Assembly: GCA_015232575.1 (NCBI GenBank) | Contig: JADFZL010000002.1 | Span: forward strand, 372,001-436,000 | Reading direction: 5' to 3' | Source: Candidatus Rifleibacteriota bacterium | GTDB lineage: Bacteria > Muiribacteriota > Ozemobacteria > Ozemobacterales > Ozemobacteraceae | DNA: 64,000 nucleotides | Shown here: in pieces, positions 27,069 through 38,808 of the stretch | Layout of the letters: every line of letters begins with the position of its first letter | Position numbering within the stretch: position 1 is the first letter of the stretch | Program-made: the position numbers and the translations under genes | The notes under the pieces: model-generated | What the model saw: the letters and a program-made list of their open reading frames with translations, nothing else | Told to the model about the DNA's origin: nothing | Databases searched by the model: none

Positions 27069-29600
27069 ATGAGTCGTTTGAATTTTTCGAGGTATTTACC
27101 TCTTCTATTTACCGGTTTAGCCGGTAGTACAGCGGTATTTGCAGAAGCACCTGCTGTTGCTTCGGGTGTTGCGGCAGTCGCCGGAACGGTTGCAAAGACT
27201 CCGCTTATTTCTCCGGAAATACTTTTCTGGATTGCTCCGATAACATCAGTACTTTCGCTTTATTATGCTTATCACTTCTTTTATCTTATGAAAGCTGAAA
27301 ACCCGGGTAATGCAAGAATGCAGGAAATTGCCCTTGCAGTTCGGGAAGGCGCTTTTGCTTATCTTAAGGCACAATATAAAACAGTAAGCTTTATTTTCTT
27401 CCTGTTGTTTCTCATTTTCGCTGCTCTTGCTTATTATGGCATTCAGAACCCATTTGTTCCGATCGCGTTTTTAACAGGCGGTTTCTTTTCGGGTTTATGC
27501 GGATACATTGGAATGAATACAGCCACTTATGCCAGCAACAGAACCGCCCAGGGCGCAAGCGAAAGCTTGAACAAAGGTTTGCAGATTGCCTTCCGTTCAG
27601 GTGCTGTAATGGGTCTTTCAGTCGTTGGACTTGGTTTGATTGACATTTGCGCATGGTATATCTTCCTTGATAAAATTGCTTTTGCAGTACAAAATGGAGT
27701 TACCACCGGGTTCACTCTTTTTGGAATTGAGTTTGTTAAAGCCGGACTTGATCAGTCACACAAGCTTGTTGAAATTACAACAACCATGTTGACATTCGGC
27801 ATGGGTGCCAGTACACAGGCGTTGTTTGCACGTGTCGGCGGTGGAATCTATACAAAAGCTGCTGACGTAGGTGCTGACCTTGTTGGTAAAGTTGAAGCTG
27901 GAATTCCTGAAGATGATCCCAGAAACCCGGCAACCATTGCTGATAACGTTGGTGACAACGTAGGCGACGTAGCTGGAATGGGCGCAGATCTCTATGAAAG
28001 TTACTGCGGATCAATTCTTGCCACAGCAGCGATTGGTGCTTCTATTCCGATAGCTCTGGGCGGCGGAATTCATCTCGTTCTTGCTCCGATGATTGTTGCC
28101 GGTATTGGAAATGCGCTTTCAATCTTTGGTGTTTATCAGGTTAAATGCGAAGAAAAAGCAAGCATGAAGACACTTCTTGCAGCGCTTGCTGTTGGCGTCT
28201 GGTCGAGTTCTGCGCTTATCATTATTGCATGTATACTTCTTGCGCTTATTGGCTCGATTTCATGGGGTCTCGTCGGCTCCGTCGTTGCCGGTCTGCTTGC
28301 CGGAGTTGTAATTGGATCTCTGACAGAATATTACACCTCAGATGAAAATTCCCCGACAATGGGTATTGCAGATCGCGGAAGTACAGGTCCTGCGACTGTA
28401 ATCATCGAAGGTCTTGCTGTTGGAATGAAATCTACAGGTTGGCCCTGTGTTGTAATCGTTTTCGGAATTCTCATGGCATTTTACTCTGCCGGTGGATACA
28501 CAAATTTCGCACTGGGATTATACGGAGTTGGCTTTGCTGCAGTTGGAATGCTTGCAACTCTTGGCATAACCCTTGCCACTGATGCTTATGGCCCGATTGC
28601 TGACAACGCCGGCGGAAACGCTGAAATGTCACATCTTGGACCGGAAGTCAGAGAAAGAACTGACGCTCTTGACATGCTTGGAAATACCACAGCTGCCACA
28701 GGAAAAGGTTTTGCAATCGGATCTGCCGCTCTTACAGCAATGGCACTTCTGGCAGCCTATCTTGAAGAAATCAGAATCTGGCTCAGCAAGATTGCTGGTT
28801 CAGTCGATCCTGTCACCAAAGCTGTAAACCACTTTGTAGATGTTGGTTCGGTAAGATTTTTTGAAGCCGGACACGAAGCTGTTTCACAGACATTGCCAGC
28901 AGCAATTACAAAAGCAGTAGTAATAAGCCAGGCGACCATGATTGACTTCGCAACAGCTTATGACCTTACTGTTATGAATCCGAAACTCCTGTGTGGAATT
29001 TTCCTGGGCGCCATGATGACTCTTATCATTTGCGCAATGACAATGCAGGCAGTTGGCCGTGCAGCCGGAGCGATGGTTGAAGAAGTCCGCCGCCAGTTCA
29101 GAGAATTCCCTGGAATCATGACTGGTGAAACAAAACCTGATTATGCAACTTGTGTCGCAATTTCGACAAAAGGTGCACAGAGGGAAATGATTCTTCCAAG
29201 CTTGATGGCGATTATCATACCAGTTCTTGTTGGAATGGTTCTTGGAGTTGCCGGAGTTGTTGGATTGCTTGTCGGTGGCCTTACAGCAGGTTTCTCTGTT
29301 GCAAGCATGTTGAACAATGCTGGTGGCGCATGGGATAATGCTAAAAAGCACATCGAAAAGAAAGAGAAAACTTATGCTCCGGAAGATACTGAGAAGAAAT
29401 TCCCGCTTACCGGAAAAGGTTCCAATCAGCATAAAGCAACTGTTGTCGGTGACACTGTCGGCGATCCGTTCAAAGATACATCCGGACCCAGTTTGAATAT
29501 TCTTATCAAACTTATGAGCATGGTCAGCGTCGTATTCTGCGGCGTTATCGTGAAATACGGTGATCAGCTTGAACGCTTTATTGCTTATCTCTCAAAGTAA
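27069..29600 (+). CDS. hppA: membrane-bound ion-translocating pyrophosphatase
   Basis: An 843-residue multi-spanning membrane protein that couples pyrophosphate hydrolysis to H+ or Na+ export. The substrate loop [18 protein letters not shown], followed by [19 protein letters not shown], is intact, as are [16 protein letters not shown] and [14 protein letters not shown] near the C-terminus. Ala in [10 protein letters not shown], instead of Lys, points to the K+-dependent type. The N-terminus carries a signal-like extension (about residues 1-45, Ala-rich) before the first conserved helix. The ribosome site AGGAGGG lies five bases before ATG. Whether it moves H+ or Na+ cannot be read safely. Confidence 0.95.
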   Translation: MSRLNFSRYLPLLFTGLAGSTAVFAEAPAVASGVAAVAGTVAKTPLISPEILFWIAPITSVLSLYYAYHFFYLMKAENPGNARMQEIALAVREGAFAYLKAQYKTVSFIFFLLFLIFAALAYYGIQNPFVPIAFLTGGFFSGLCGYIGMNTATYASNRTAQGASESLNKGLQIAFRSGAVMGLSVVGLGLIDICAWYIFLDKIAFAVQNGVTTGFTLFGIEFVKAGLDQSHKLVEITTTMLTFGMGASTQALFARVGGGIYTKAADVGADLVGKVEAGIPEDDPRNPATIADNVGDNVGDVAGMGADLYESYCGSILATAAIGASIPIALGGGIHLVLAPMIVAGIGNALSIFGVYQVKCEEKASMKTLLAALAVGVWSSSALIIIACILLALIGSISWGLVGSVVAGLLAGVVIGSLTEYYTSDENSPTMGIADRGSTGPATVIIEGLAVGMKSTGWPCVVIVFGILMAFYSAGGYTNFALGLYGVGFAAVGMLATLGITLATDAYGPIADNAGGNAEMSHLGPEVRERTDALDMLGNTTAATGKGFAIGSAALTAMALLAAYLEEIRIWLSKIAGSVDPVTKAVNHFVDVGSVRFFEAGHEAVSQTLPAAITKAVVISQATMIDFATAYDLTVMNPKLLCGIFLGAMMTLIICAMTMQAVGRAAGAMVEEVRRQFREFPGIMTGETKPDYATCVAISTKGAQREMILPSLMAIIIPVLVGMVLGVAGVVGLLVGGLTAGFSVASMLNNAGGAWDNAKKHIEKKEKTYAPEDTEKKFPLTGKGSNQHKATVVGDTVGDPFKDTSGPSLNILIKLMSMVSVVFCGVIVKYGDQLERFIAYLSK

Positions 29601-29613
29601 TGTTATAAACTGA

Positions 29614-29660
29614 GATAAAGCAGACAGCCAGACCTTACCGGTCTGGCTGTCTGCTTTATC
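29614..29660. terminator. perfect 21-bp hairpin between convergent genes
   Basis: Arm 29614-29634 pairs without mismatch with 29640-29660 around the five-base loop TTACC. It lies 13 bases after hppA and ten before the end of the convergent lipoprotein gene, so it can terminate both. It has no long T tract. Confidence 0.8.
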
Positions 29661-29669
29661 AGTAGTTCG

Positions 29670-29927
29670 TTATTTCATGAATGTTTGCTTGTTGATTTTC
29701 TTGATTGCCTCTCGAATTGTGTCACGTGTTCGGAAATCCGGATCGTCTTCATGCAACTGAAGCAGTTGAAGTGCTTTCGCGGTTCCCAGATCACCAAGTT
29801 GTATCGCAGTTTCTTTCCTGACTTCCGGGTTAGGATCTTTAAGACCCTTTGCCAGCTTCCCTTCAGGAGTCATTTCACAGCCAACTACCAGAAATAGTGC
29901 CAGAAAAACAGGTATCAGACGTTTCAT
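29670..29927 (-). CDS. small HEAT-repeat lipoprotein
   Basis: An 85-residue lipoprotein. The signal peptide MKRLIPVFLALFLVVGC ends in the lipobox VVGC, so Cys17 is the acylated residue. The mature part holds one to two HEAT units (KGLKDPNPEVRKETAIQLGDLGTAKALQ, written as two blocks DPNPEVRKETA and DLGTAKALQLL). It may act as a protein-interaction module at the inner or outer membrane. It is convergent with hppA and has no near neighbour on its strand. Confidence 0.8.
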   Translation of the reverse strand: MKRLIPVFLALFLVVGCEMTPEGKLAKGLKDPNPEVRKETAIQLGDLGTAKALQLLQLHEDDPDFRTRDTIREAIKKINKQTFMK

Positions 29928-30048
29928 ATAATTTTTTTCTCCTCTATTATAATGATAATCATTTGTGTGAAAATATTCTACATATATTTGAGGTATCTTA
30001 AGCAGTTAACAACAAAGTTATATTTTTGTCTTGAGTTCGAATAATTTA

Positions 30049-30077
30049 TTGACGACATTTCTATCAGATGGTAAACT
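30049..30077 (+). promoter_or_regulatory. candidate sigma-70-type promoter
   Basis: TTGACG at 30049-30054 and TAAACT at 30072-30077 are separated by 17 bases, placing a transcription start about 25 bases before ATG 30112 of the DHS-like gene. Confidence 0.5.
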
Positions 30078-30111
30078 AGCGCCGTTAAAAAATGAAATAA
30101 AAATCCTGTGA

Positions 30112-31059
30112 ATGATTATGAAAAAAAACAGTCGAACTTATCCAATGTCGCAGAGACACAATCTGGTGAAGATCTCTGACTTTGCGAAGATTCCAGAAGG
30201 TTCTTTTTCGTCTCTTGATTTTATCGCCTCACTTCCCGACATTCACGCTGGAAAAACCATCAGAAAAGTAATTTCTGCCATAACTAATGCTGCCAGGAAC
30301 CGGAAAACGGTAATAATCGGATTGGGAGCACACGTAATAAAATGCGGGCTTTCTCCATGGCTTATAAAATTGATGCGTGCAGGTGTTGTTTCTGGTATTG
30401 CGTTGAATGGTGCCGGATCAATACATGATTTTGAGCTGGCTTTCTGTGGTGAGACATCGGAAGATGTTGCTAAAGAGCTTGCAGCAGGCAGATTTGGATT
30501 TGTAGAAGAAACTGGCGCCTGGATGGGTGAAGCTTTTTCTGAGGGTGCAAAAAATCACCATGGTATGGGAAAATCCCTCTTCGAATATATGAAGAAAAAT
30601 CCCGAAAAATTTCCAAACAGAGATATCAGTCTTCTGTGGAATTGTGGAATGATGGATATTCCCTGCACAGTTCACGTTGCAATTGGGACTGACTTTATTC
30701 ATCTTCATTCTCTTGTAACAGGTGAATCAATTGGTGCAACGTCATTCCGGGATTTTGAAATTTTCTGTGATCAGGTGGAAACTCTTGAAAAGGGTGTTTA
30801 TTTCAATCTTGGATCAGCAGTGATTTTGCCTGAAGTATTTCTTAAAGCTGTTTCAAGAGCCCATAATTCTGATAAACATCTGAACGGTCTTACAACTGTG
30901 AACATGGATATGCTTCCACAATATCGGGCATTGACAAATGTTGTAAAACGTCCCAGCATCGGTGTAGGAGAAGGATACAGTATTACCGGGCATCACGAAA
31001 TAATGTTTCCGCTTATTGCAATGGCAGTTCTAGAAGGAACAGCAGGAACATTCCAGTAA
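30112..31059 (+). CDS. deoxyhypusine synthase-like protein, second type
   Basis: A 315-residue protein with the Rossmann-like core of the deoxyhypusine synthase family: KTVIIGLGAHVIKCGLSP, then LNGAGSIHDFELAFCGETS. The C-terminal AVSWGK block that carries the catalytic lysine is absent, replaced by VVKRPSIGVGEGYSITGHHE. It is therefore a distinct subfamily from the 19532 gene, possibly with different chemistry or none. I know of no assigned function. ATG 30112 or 30118 starts it; the ribosome site is weak. It is transcribed alone from a candidate promoter. Confidence 0.75.
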   Translation: MIMKKNSRTYPMSQRHNLVKISDFAKIPEGSFSSLDFIASLPDIHAGKTIRKVISAITNAARNRKTVIIGLGAHVIKCGLSPWLIKLMRAGVVSGIALNGAGSIHDFELAFCGETSEDVAKELAAGRFGFVEETGAWMGEAFSEGAKNHHGMGKSLFEYMKKNPEKFPNRDISLLWNCGMMDIPCTVHVAIGTDFIHLHSLVTGESIGATSFRDFEIFCDQVETLEKGVYFNLGSAVILPEVFLKAVSRAHNSDKHLNGLTTVNMDMLPQYRALTNVVKRPSIGVGEGYSITGHHEIMFPLIAMAVLEGTAGTFQ

Positions 31060-31304
31060 TGTTGAAGCAGCTTCAGGTAAAAAAAATATGGTTTGTGTGA
31101 TTGCAATTTTTTATCTGCGCAATAATTTCGGTGTTTTCACACTCTTCCTGGCATCACCGTCTTTGACTACTTATTATTGAGCTTATAGGCTGTTTTCATT
31201 TAAGTTATATTTTACTTTTCTATTGTGCTGAAAAAGCCAAATCTGATCTGATTTTTGTTAAAAACTGTGCCTTTTCCGAATGAATTCATAACTGGAGCAA
31301 TGAA

Positions 31305-32294
31305 ATGATATGCAAAGATCGTCTTAAAGAGATTCTTAATAACTTTGGAAAATACGAAGTAGCAGTCCTTGGTGATTTAATGCTGGACGAATATCTCTGG
31401 GGAAAAGTTGACAGAATATCGCCGGAAGCTCCGGTACCGGTAGTTCACGTTAAGAGCGAAACATGCAGGGCAGGCGGTGCCGCAAACGTGGCAATGAATA
31501 TCGTTGCACTGGGCGGAAAAGCCGGATTGTATGGAATTATCGGAGATGATGTTGCAGGAAGAAAACTGGTTGAATCTCTTACTCAAAAAGGAATTTCAAC
31601 TGAAGGAATAGTAATTGACTCGGGAAGGCATACCACTTTAAAAACCCGACTTATAGCTCATAATCAGCAGGTTGTGAGAATCGACCGGGAAACGAGTGAA
31701 TCAATTGAGCACAATTCGGTAAAAGCACTTTCAGACGCCATTCATAAAAAAATGCAGGATATTTCCGGAATGGTAATTTCTGACTATGCAAAGGGCGTTG
31801 TAACTTCAGAGCTGATTACACCATTGATTGATCGATTCAGAAATCGGGGATTATTTGTAAACATTGATCCAAAACTGAAAAATTTTCCATTGTACGCAGG
31901 CGCAACAATTATTACGCCGAATACAAAAGAAGCTGAATCAATTCTCGGAGCCATTTTTGACTCAGAAAATGATGTCATTTCAGCCGGAAACGAATTGATA
32001 AAAAGATATAAAACAGATGCTGTAATGATAACCCGCGGAGAACAGGGAATGAGCCTGTTTGAGAAAAATAAGCCTCCGCTGACCATTCCAACCAGAGCTC
32101 TCGAAGTATTTGACGTTACAGGCGCCGGAGACACGGTTATTGCAACGTTTTCACTTTGTCTGGCAACCGGCTGCTCTATGACAGAAGCCGCTGAGGTTGC
32201 AAACCTCGCTGCTGGTGTTGTTGTTGGAATTGTTGGTACAGCAACTGTTTCACCTGAAGATATTCTTTCTCATTATGACAAATCTTTGTCCTGA
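31305..32294 (+). CDS. rfaE1: D-glycero-beta-D-manno-heptose-7-phosphate kinase
   Basis: A 329-residue PfkB-family kinase matching the N-terminal half of E. coli HldE. It phosphorylates heptose-7-phosphate at C1 for ADP-heptose synthesis. Motifs: [20 protein letters not shown] at the sugar site, [12 protein letters not shown], and [14 protein letters not shown] with the catalytic Asp. It opens an eleven-gene LPS block. The adenylyltransferase half, fused in E. coli, is separate here and fused to GmhA in the next gene. The stop is 29 bases before that start. Confidence 0.93.
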   Translation: MICKDRLKEILNNFGKYEVAVLGDLMLDEYLWGKVDRISPEAPVPVVHVKSETCRAGGAANVAMNIVALGGKAGLYGIIGDDVAGRKLVESLTQKGISTEGIVIDSGRHTTLKTRLIAHNQQVVRIDRETSESIEHNSVKALSDAIHKKMQDISGMVISDYAKGVVTSELITPLIDRFRNRGLFVNIDPKLKNFPLYAGATIITPNTKEAESILGAIFDSENDVISAGNELIKRYKTDAVMITRGEQGMSLFEKNKPPLTIPTRALEVFDVTGAGDTVIATFSLCLATGCSMTEAAEVANLAAGVVVGIVGTATVSPEDILSHYDKSLS

Positions 32295-32322
32295 GCCGCT
32301 CTTAATACAAAACGAGGTAAAT

Positions 32323-33372
32323 ATGCAAAAGTATCTGTTAGAAGACTGGAAAGCGTTACAGCAGACTCTTAATAATTCCAACCATGGACTTTGTGGAAGT
32401 TTTTCTAAGGCACTGTCTGTAATGGTTGAATCTCTTAAGAATGGCCGCAAGATTCTAATTTTTGGAAATGGCGGTTCAGCAGCAGATGCCGAGCATTTTG
32501 CCGGGGAAATTGTTGGAAGATTTGCTTATGATCGAAATCCGTTGCCTTGTATTGCGTTGACTGTTCCCAGCGCAGTTTTTTCTGCAATATCAAATGATTA
32601 TGGATACTACGAAGTTTTTCAAAGGCAGATTGCTGCTTTCGGAAAGCCTGGTGATACTGCAATTGGAATAACCACCAGCGGAAATTCTCCAAATGTTGTT
32701 TATGCACTTGAAACTGCCGCAAAAATGGGAATTCATACGATCGGAATAACCGGTGAAAATGATTCCAAGGTTTCAGGAATTGCACAGATAACTCTTCGGG
32801 CGCCATCCAAACATACTCCACGCATACAGGAAATTCATGCACTTCTCGTACATGCTTTCTGTCGTGGGATAGAGCAGGAAATATTTCCACGTGCTGATTT
32901 TTTATCTTTGCCAGACGAAAAAATTATTGATGAAAACAGAATTGCGTCGTTTTCTGAGGTTGCAAAAGCATATAAGTCTGTATTTACAAATGGCTGCTTT
33001 GATATTCTTCATCCGGGGCATGTCACTCTTCTTCGTAAAGCGAGAGATATGGGCGATTTCCTCATTCTTGGATTAAACACCGATGAATCTGTGCGGAAAT
33101 TAAAAGGTGAAGGAAGACCGTATCATTGTCTCGAAGACAGAATGTCTGTTCTGGCGGCGCTCGAATGTGTTGATTATATTATTCCATTTTCAGAAGAAAC
33201 ACCTGAAAAACTAATTACAACGATTACGCCCAAAGTTCTTGTTAAGGGCGGAGATTATAATATTAATACGATTGTTGGAGCCGACTGGGTCCTCAAATAC
33301 GGTGGATCAGTTGAAGTCATACCACTAAAAGAAGGCCATTCAACAACCAGAATCCTCAAATGCGAAAAATAA
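32323..33372 (+). CDS. gmhA-rfaE2: fused sedoheptulose-7-phosphate isomerase and heptose-1-phosphate adenylyltransferase
   Basis: A 349-residue fusion. Residues about 1-195 are a GmhA-type SIS domain ([29 protein letters not shown]), isomerising sedoheptulose-7-phosphate. Residues about 220-349 are an RfaE2/HldE C-terminal nucleotidyltransferase ([18 protein letters not shown], the HxGH site, and VKGGDY). It thus joins first and last steps of ADP-heptose synthesis, while the kinase is separate; GmhB is not in the window. The start is ATG 32323, with GAGG eight bases upstream. The open frame back to 32197 overlaps the kinase and is not the start. Confidence 0.92.
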   Translation: MQKYLLEDWKALQQTLNNSNHGLCGSFSKALSVMVESLKNGRKILIFGNGGSAADAEHFAGEIVGRFAYDRNPLPCIALTVPSAVFSAISNDYGYYEVFQRQIAAFGKPGDTAIGITTSGNSPNVVYALETAAKMGIHTIGITGENDSKVSGIAQITLRAPSKHTPRIQEIHALLVHAFCRGIEQEIFPRADFLSLPDEKIIDENRIASFSEVAKAYKSVFTNGCFDILHPGHVTLLRKARDMGDFLILGLNTDESVRKLKGEGRPYHCLEDRMSVLAALECVDYIIPFSEETPEKLITTITPKVLVKGGDYNINTIVGADWVLKYGGSVEVIPLKEGHSTTRILKCEK

Positions 33373-33380
33373 ACGCACCG

Positions 33381-33578
33381 CGGGTCGAACTTGTTCGACA
33401 CGCGAGAGGGGGCGCGTGCCCCGGAGAGCACAAGGTGCTCGACCGCGGGGAGTGAGCGGGTCGAACTTGTTCGACACGCGAGAGGGGGCGCGTGCCCCGG
33501 AGAGCACAAGGTGCTCGACCGCGGGGAGTGAGCGGGTCGAACTTGTTCGACACGCGAGAGGGGGCGCGTGCCCCCTCT
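33381..33578 (+). repeat. 76-bp tandem repeat of GC-rich hairpin modules
   Basis: Units start at 33381, 33457 and 33533 (two complete, one cut short). Each holds GTCGAACTTGTTCGAC, a run AGAGGGGGC around GCGT, and GAGCACAAGGTGCTC, all able to form hairpins. The last unit ends as a perfect nine-pair hairpin at 33557-33578. It sits between gmhA-rfaE2 and kdsB and is much richer in GC than the surroundings. Confidence 0.85.
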
Positions 33579-33594
33579 AAAAAGGAGAAATGAA

Positions 33595-35927
<2,333 letters not shown>

Positions 35928-35932
35928 AAAAT

Positions 35933-36844
35933 ATGAATTTTTCCATTAAAAACTTTTCTGAATCTTCGCCTTTTTTTGTGATTGCCGGCCCTTGTGTTAT
36001 TGAAAATGAGGGCCTGACGCTCGAAATAGCACATGAAGCAAAAAAAATCTGCCGTGAACTGAATCTTCCGCTGATTTTCAAAGCCAGTTATGATAAGGCT
36101 AACCGCACATCCAGAACCTCATTCAGAGGCCCCGGAATTGACAACGGGCTGAAAATTCTTGAGAAGGTTGCAGAAGAAACTCAGCTTCCGCTTTTGACAG
36201 ATGTTCATTCACCAGAACAGGCAGAAACAGCAGCAAAAATATGTTCAATCCTTCAGATTCCGGCTTTTCTCTGCCGGCAGACAGATATTCTTCTTGCCGC
36301 AGCAGAAGTTTCCAGAACAGTTAATGTGAAAAAAGGTCAGTTCCTTTCTCCGAATGAGACAAAGTTTATCTGCGAAAAACTTAATCAGCCAGATAACGCT
36401 TGTAATATAAGTAGTACAAGTGATTTAAATGGCTCAGAGAAGTCTGATAAATCCTGTAATTCTGCAAAGTCTGATAAAAAAATCAATGAAATTATTCTGA
36501 CCGAGCGCGGTACAACATTTGGATATGGGAATCTTGTTGTTGATATGCGGTCTTTCTCAATTATGAAAAGATTTTGTACAAGTGTTGTTTTTGATTGTAC
36601 GCATTCACTTCAGATGCCCGGTGGCAGCGACGGTAAAACTTCCGGGCAGCGTGAATTTATTCCGCATCTTGCCAGAGCGGCAATGGCCACCGGTGATGTA
36701 GACGGCGTCTTTCTCGAAATTCATCCTGAGCCGCACAAATCACCTTCTGATGCAGACAACATTCTTCCCCTTAGCTCCCTGAAGGACCTTCTTTCTCAGT
36801 TGATTGCCATAAAAACCGCCATTCAGAAAACTCAGAGGTTTTAA
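35933..36844 (+). CDS. kdsA: 3-deoxy-8-phosphooctulonate synthase, metal-dependent type
   Basis: A 303-residue enzyme condensing phosphoenolpyruvate with arabinose-5-phosphate. The FVIAGPCVIENEG block has Cys21 at the place where metal-dependent (class II) KdsA enzymes have their metal ligand; the metal-independent group has Asn. LTERGTTFGYGNLVVDMRS and DCTHSLQMPGG are conserved. Between the conserved KKGQFLSPNETKF and the ILTERGTTFGYG motif lies an insert of about 25 residues, rich in Ser, Asn, Asp and Lys (about 152-180), that is absent from usual KdsA. It lies in a surface region and probably does not stop activity. Confidence 0.95.
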   Translation: MNFSIKNFSESSPFFVIAGPCVIENEGLTLEIAHEAKKICRELNLPLIFKASYDKANRTSRTSFRGPGIDNGLKILEKVAEETQLPLLTDVHSPEQAETAAKICSILQIPAFLCRQTDILLAAAEVSRTVNVKKGQFLSPNETKFICEKLNQPDNACNISSTSDLNGSEKSDKSCNSAKSDKKINEIILTERGTTFGYGNLVVDMRSFSIMKRFCTSVVFDCTHSLQMPGGSDGKTSGQREFIPHLARAAMATGDVDGVFLEIHPEPHKSPSDADNILPLSSLKDLLSQLIAIKTAIQKTQRF

Positions 36845-36847
36845 CTG

Positions 36848-37828
36848 ATGAACCTATTGTTTAACAGAGAAGAAGCGTTGCTTATTGCAAAGGAAACTCT
36901 CGAAATTGAAGCGAAAGCAATAGCTTCAATTTCCGAAAAACTCGAAGATAGCTTTCTTAACGCGATCGGCCTTGTGTTGTCAGCTAAAGGCAGGGTAATC
37001 GTCTGCGGAATGGGGAAATCGGGTATTGTCGGGAAAAAAATTTCTGCAACGCTTTCAAGCACTGGCACACCCTCTTTTTCACTTCACCCCGCTGAAGCCC
37101 TTCACGGCGATCTTGGAATGGTCACTGAGAATGATGTCGTCATTCTGCTCTCGAATTCGGGTGAAACTGAAGAAATAGTAAGACTTATCCCTTTCCTTAA
37201 ACGCATTGGTACAAAAATTATTGCATTTACAGGAAACATGGATTCAACTCTGGCAAGAATGTCTGATTTTGTTTTAAACTGCGGAGTTGATCGGGAAGCT
37301 TGCCCGCTGAATCTTGCGCCGACTGCTTCAACAACTGTCACTATGGCATTAGGCGATGCATTTGCAAGTGCGCTGATAAACTGCCGCGGATTCCTCGAAA
37401 AAGACTTTGCCCGCCTTCATCCTTCGGGCAGCCTTGGAAAAAAATTCCTTATGGTCAAAGATCTTATGCACAGAGATCCAAAAATTCCTTTCGCAGAGCC
37501 TGATATTTCACTTAAAGAAGCTATTATCAGAATGTCCGGCGGAGGTTTTGGTTCGTTAATTGTTTCAAATAATCAGAAAGAGCTTCTGGGAATATTCACC
37601 GATGGAGATTTAAGAAGATATTTTGAACGCGGCAGCGGCGACCTGACTGTACCACTTTCCAAAGTCATGATTAAAGCGCCAAAAACCATTGAACCCGAAA
37701 AGCTTGCAATAGAAGCATTGGCTATCATGGAGAAGTCCTCTATCACCTCGCTGCCTGTCGTCAGTCACGAAAAAATAGTTATCGGTTTTCTACATCTTCA
37801 TGATATCCTTAGGTCTAGAATAGTGTAA
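36848..37828 (+). CDS. kdsD: arabinose-5-phosphate isomerase
   Basis: A 326-residue KdsD/KpsF-type protein that makes the arabinose-5-phosphate used by KdsA. The SIS domain (about 35-190) has VCGMGKSGIVGKKISATLSS, LHPAEALHGDLGM and LSNSGETEEI. Two CBS domains follow (about 205-326) with FTDGDLRRYF. It starts three bases after the kdsA stop. Length and domain order match the family. The CBS pair may give allosteric control. Confidence 0.95.
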   Translation: MNLLFNREEALLIAKETLEIEAKAIASISEKLEDSFLNAIGLVLSAKGRVIVCGMGKSGIVGKKISATLSSTGTPSFSLHPAEALHGDLGMVTENDVVILLSNSGETEEIVRLIPFLKRIGTKIIAFTGNMDSTLARMSDFVLNCGVDREACPLNLAPTASTTVTMALGDAFASALINCRGFLEKDFARLHPSGSLGKKFLMVKDLMHRDPKIPFAEPDISLKEAIIRMSGGGFGSLIVSNNQKELLGIFTDGDLRRYFERGSGDLTVPLSKVMIKAPKTIEPEKLAIEALAIMEKSSITSLPVVSHEKIVIGFLHLHDILRSRIV

Positions 37829-37974
37829 CCACTCACTGAATTTTCCAGGGAAGGAATGTAGCTACTCAATAATACGGAAAATATTCTCTCTCATCAGCAT
37901 TGGTGTTAGAGCAAGAATTTCGGTGAACAGGGTGGGGTTTTTAATCCTGATTGTTGATTAGCCACGAAGGAAGT

Positions 37975-38520
37975 ATGAATAATATTCAGTTTGAAATTGC
38001 AGCAAAAAAAATTAAGCTGCTTCTCTTTGATTGTGACGGTGTTTTGTCAGATGGGAAAATAGTTCTTGGCACAGGCCAATCTGAAATGAAGTTTTTCTCG
38101 GCAAAAGATGGAATGGGAATTGATTTGTGGAGAAAAGCTGGTTTTATGTGCGGATGTATTTCAGGAAGAACCTCTGAAGCACTTAGTATCCGTTCAAAAG
38201 AGCTTTATTTCGACGAACTTCATCAGAATATTTCCAACAAACGCCTTGTTCTTAAGGAAATTTTATCGAGAAGATCTATAGATGCAGCAGAAACTGCCTA
38301 TATCGGCGATGATGTAAATGATTTGAGACTTTTTGGTGAAGTCGGCATTTTCATGGCTCCGGCAGATGCTCATTCTCAGGTGACTCGCCGTGCAGACAGG
38401 GTTTTGACTTTTCATGGCGGAAATGGCGCTATAAGGGAAGCAATCGATATGATTCTTGATGCAAAAAAGCTTTCAGATGGACTTGTTGAAGATTATCTCA
38501 GTAAGCAAAATCTAATGTAG
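37975..38520 (+). CDS. kdsC: Kdo-8-phosphate phosphatase (HAD family)
   Basis: A 181-residue C0-type HAD phosphatase that removes the phosphate from Kdo-8-phosphate. Motif I is LLLFDCDGVLSDG, with nucleophile and acid Asp; later come CISGRTSEA (Thr motif) and YIGDDVNDL (metal Asp). The start is ATG 37975, with GAAGGAAG just upstream; the open frame to 37951 has no ribosome site. It follows a 146-base gap after kdsD in which I see nothing. A MITE-like element begins directly after its stop. Confidence 0.92.
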   Translation: MNNIQFEIAAKKIKLLLFDCDGVLSDGKIVLGTGQSEMKFFSAKDGMGIDLWRKAGFMCGCISGRTSEALSIRSKELYFDELHQNISNKRLVLKEILSRRSIDAAETAYIGDDVNDLRLFGEVGIFMAPADAHSQVTRRADRVLTFHGGNGAIREAIDMILDAKKLSDGLVEDYLSKQNLM

Positions 38521-38699
38521 CAATGTTGCTACAGTCTCTAACTAGGGGTTCAAATTGGCGTGTTAACTTTGGAGTAAGCTGTCATCTCGAACGAATGTGA
38601 GAGATCTCATAAACGCGAGATTCTCCCTTTGGTCGAAATGACGTAATAGAAATTCTGGAGCTTTAATGATTCCTTTATTAAGGCTTATTGTACTTAGCA
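38519..38699 (+). mobile_element. MITE-like element, copy 3
   Basis: About 180 bases between kdsC and the acyltransferase. It contains GTTCAAATTGGCGTGTTAAC, then the core CTGTCATCTCGAACGAATGT to TTTGGTCGAAATGAC (about 38580-38642), then AATAGAAATTCTGGAGCTTT and CTTTATTAAG, ending near TTGTACTTAG. These segments align with copies 1 and 2. It splits the LPS block, which may still be transcribed through it. Confidence 0.65.
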
Positions 38700-38702
38700 T
38701 TA

Positions 38703-38756
38703 GAATAGGGCCCTCACCCAAATCCTCCCCACGGCAACTCCGGGGAGAGGAAGCTA
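38703..38756. repeat. short GC-rich palindromic repeat
   Basis: The segment around CTCCCC (near 38727) and GGGGAG (38745) can fold into a short hairpin, followed by AGAGG. It resembles the dispersed CCCTCACCC/GGGAGAGG palindromes common in bacterial genomes. A weakly similar CGGCAGCAACGCCGG segment occurs near 57977. Confidence 0.35.
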
Positions 38757-38808
38757 GAGGTAATATGACTCACTTATTAATTCTGAGGCGCTTAGCCGGC
38801 GGTGAATA

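Noticed and set aside
28884..29432. 182-codon open frame antisense to hppA
   Set aside because: Lies fully opposite conserved pyrophosphatase sequence, has Cys/His-rich composition and no ribosome site; a shadow frame.
32197..32322. Upstream extension of gmhA-rfaE2
   Set aside because: The extension overlaps the kinase gene in another frame and has no ribosome site; ATG 32323 has one and opens the SIS domain.
33381..33578. CRISPR array
   Set aside because: Units of 76 bases are contiguous tandem copies with no unique spacers and no cas genes.
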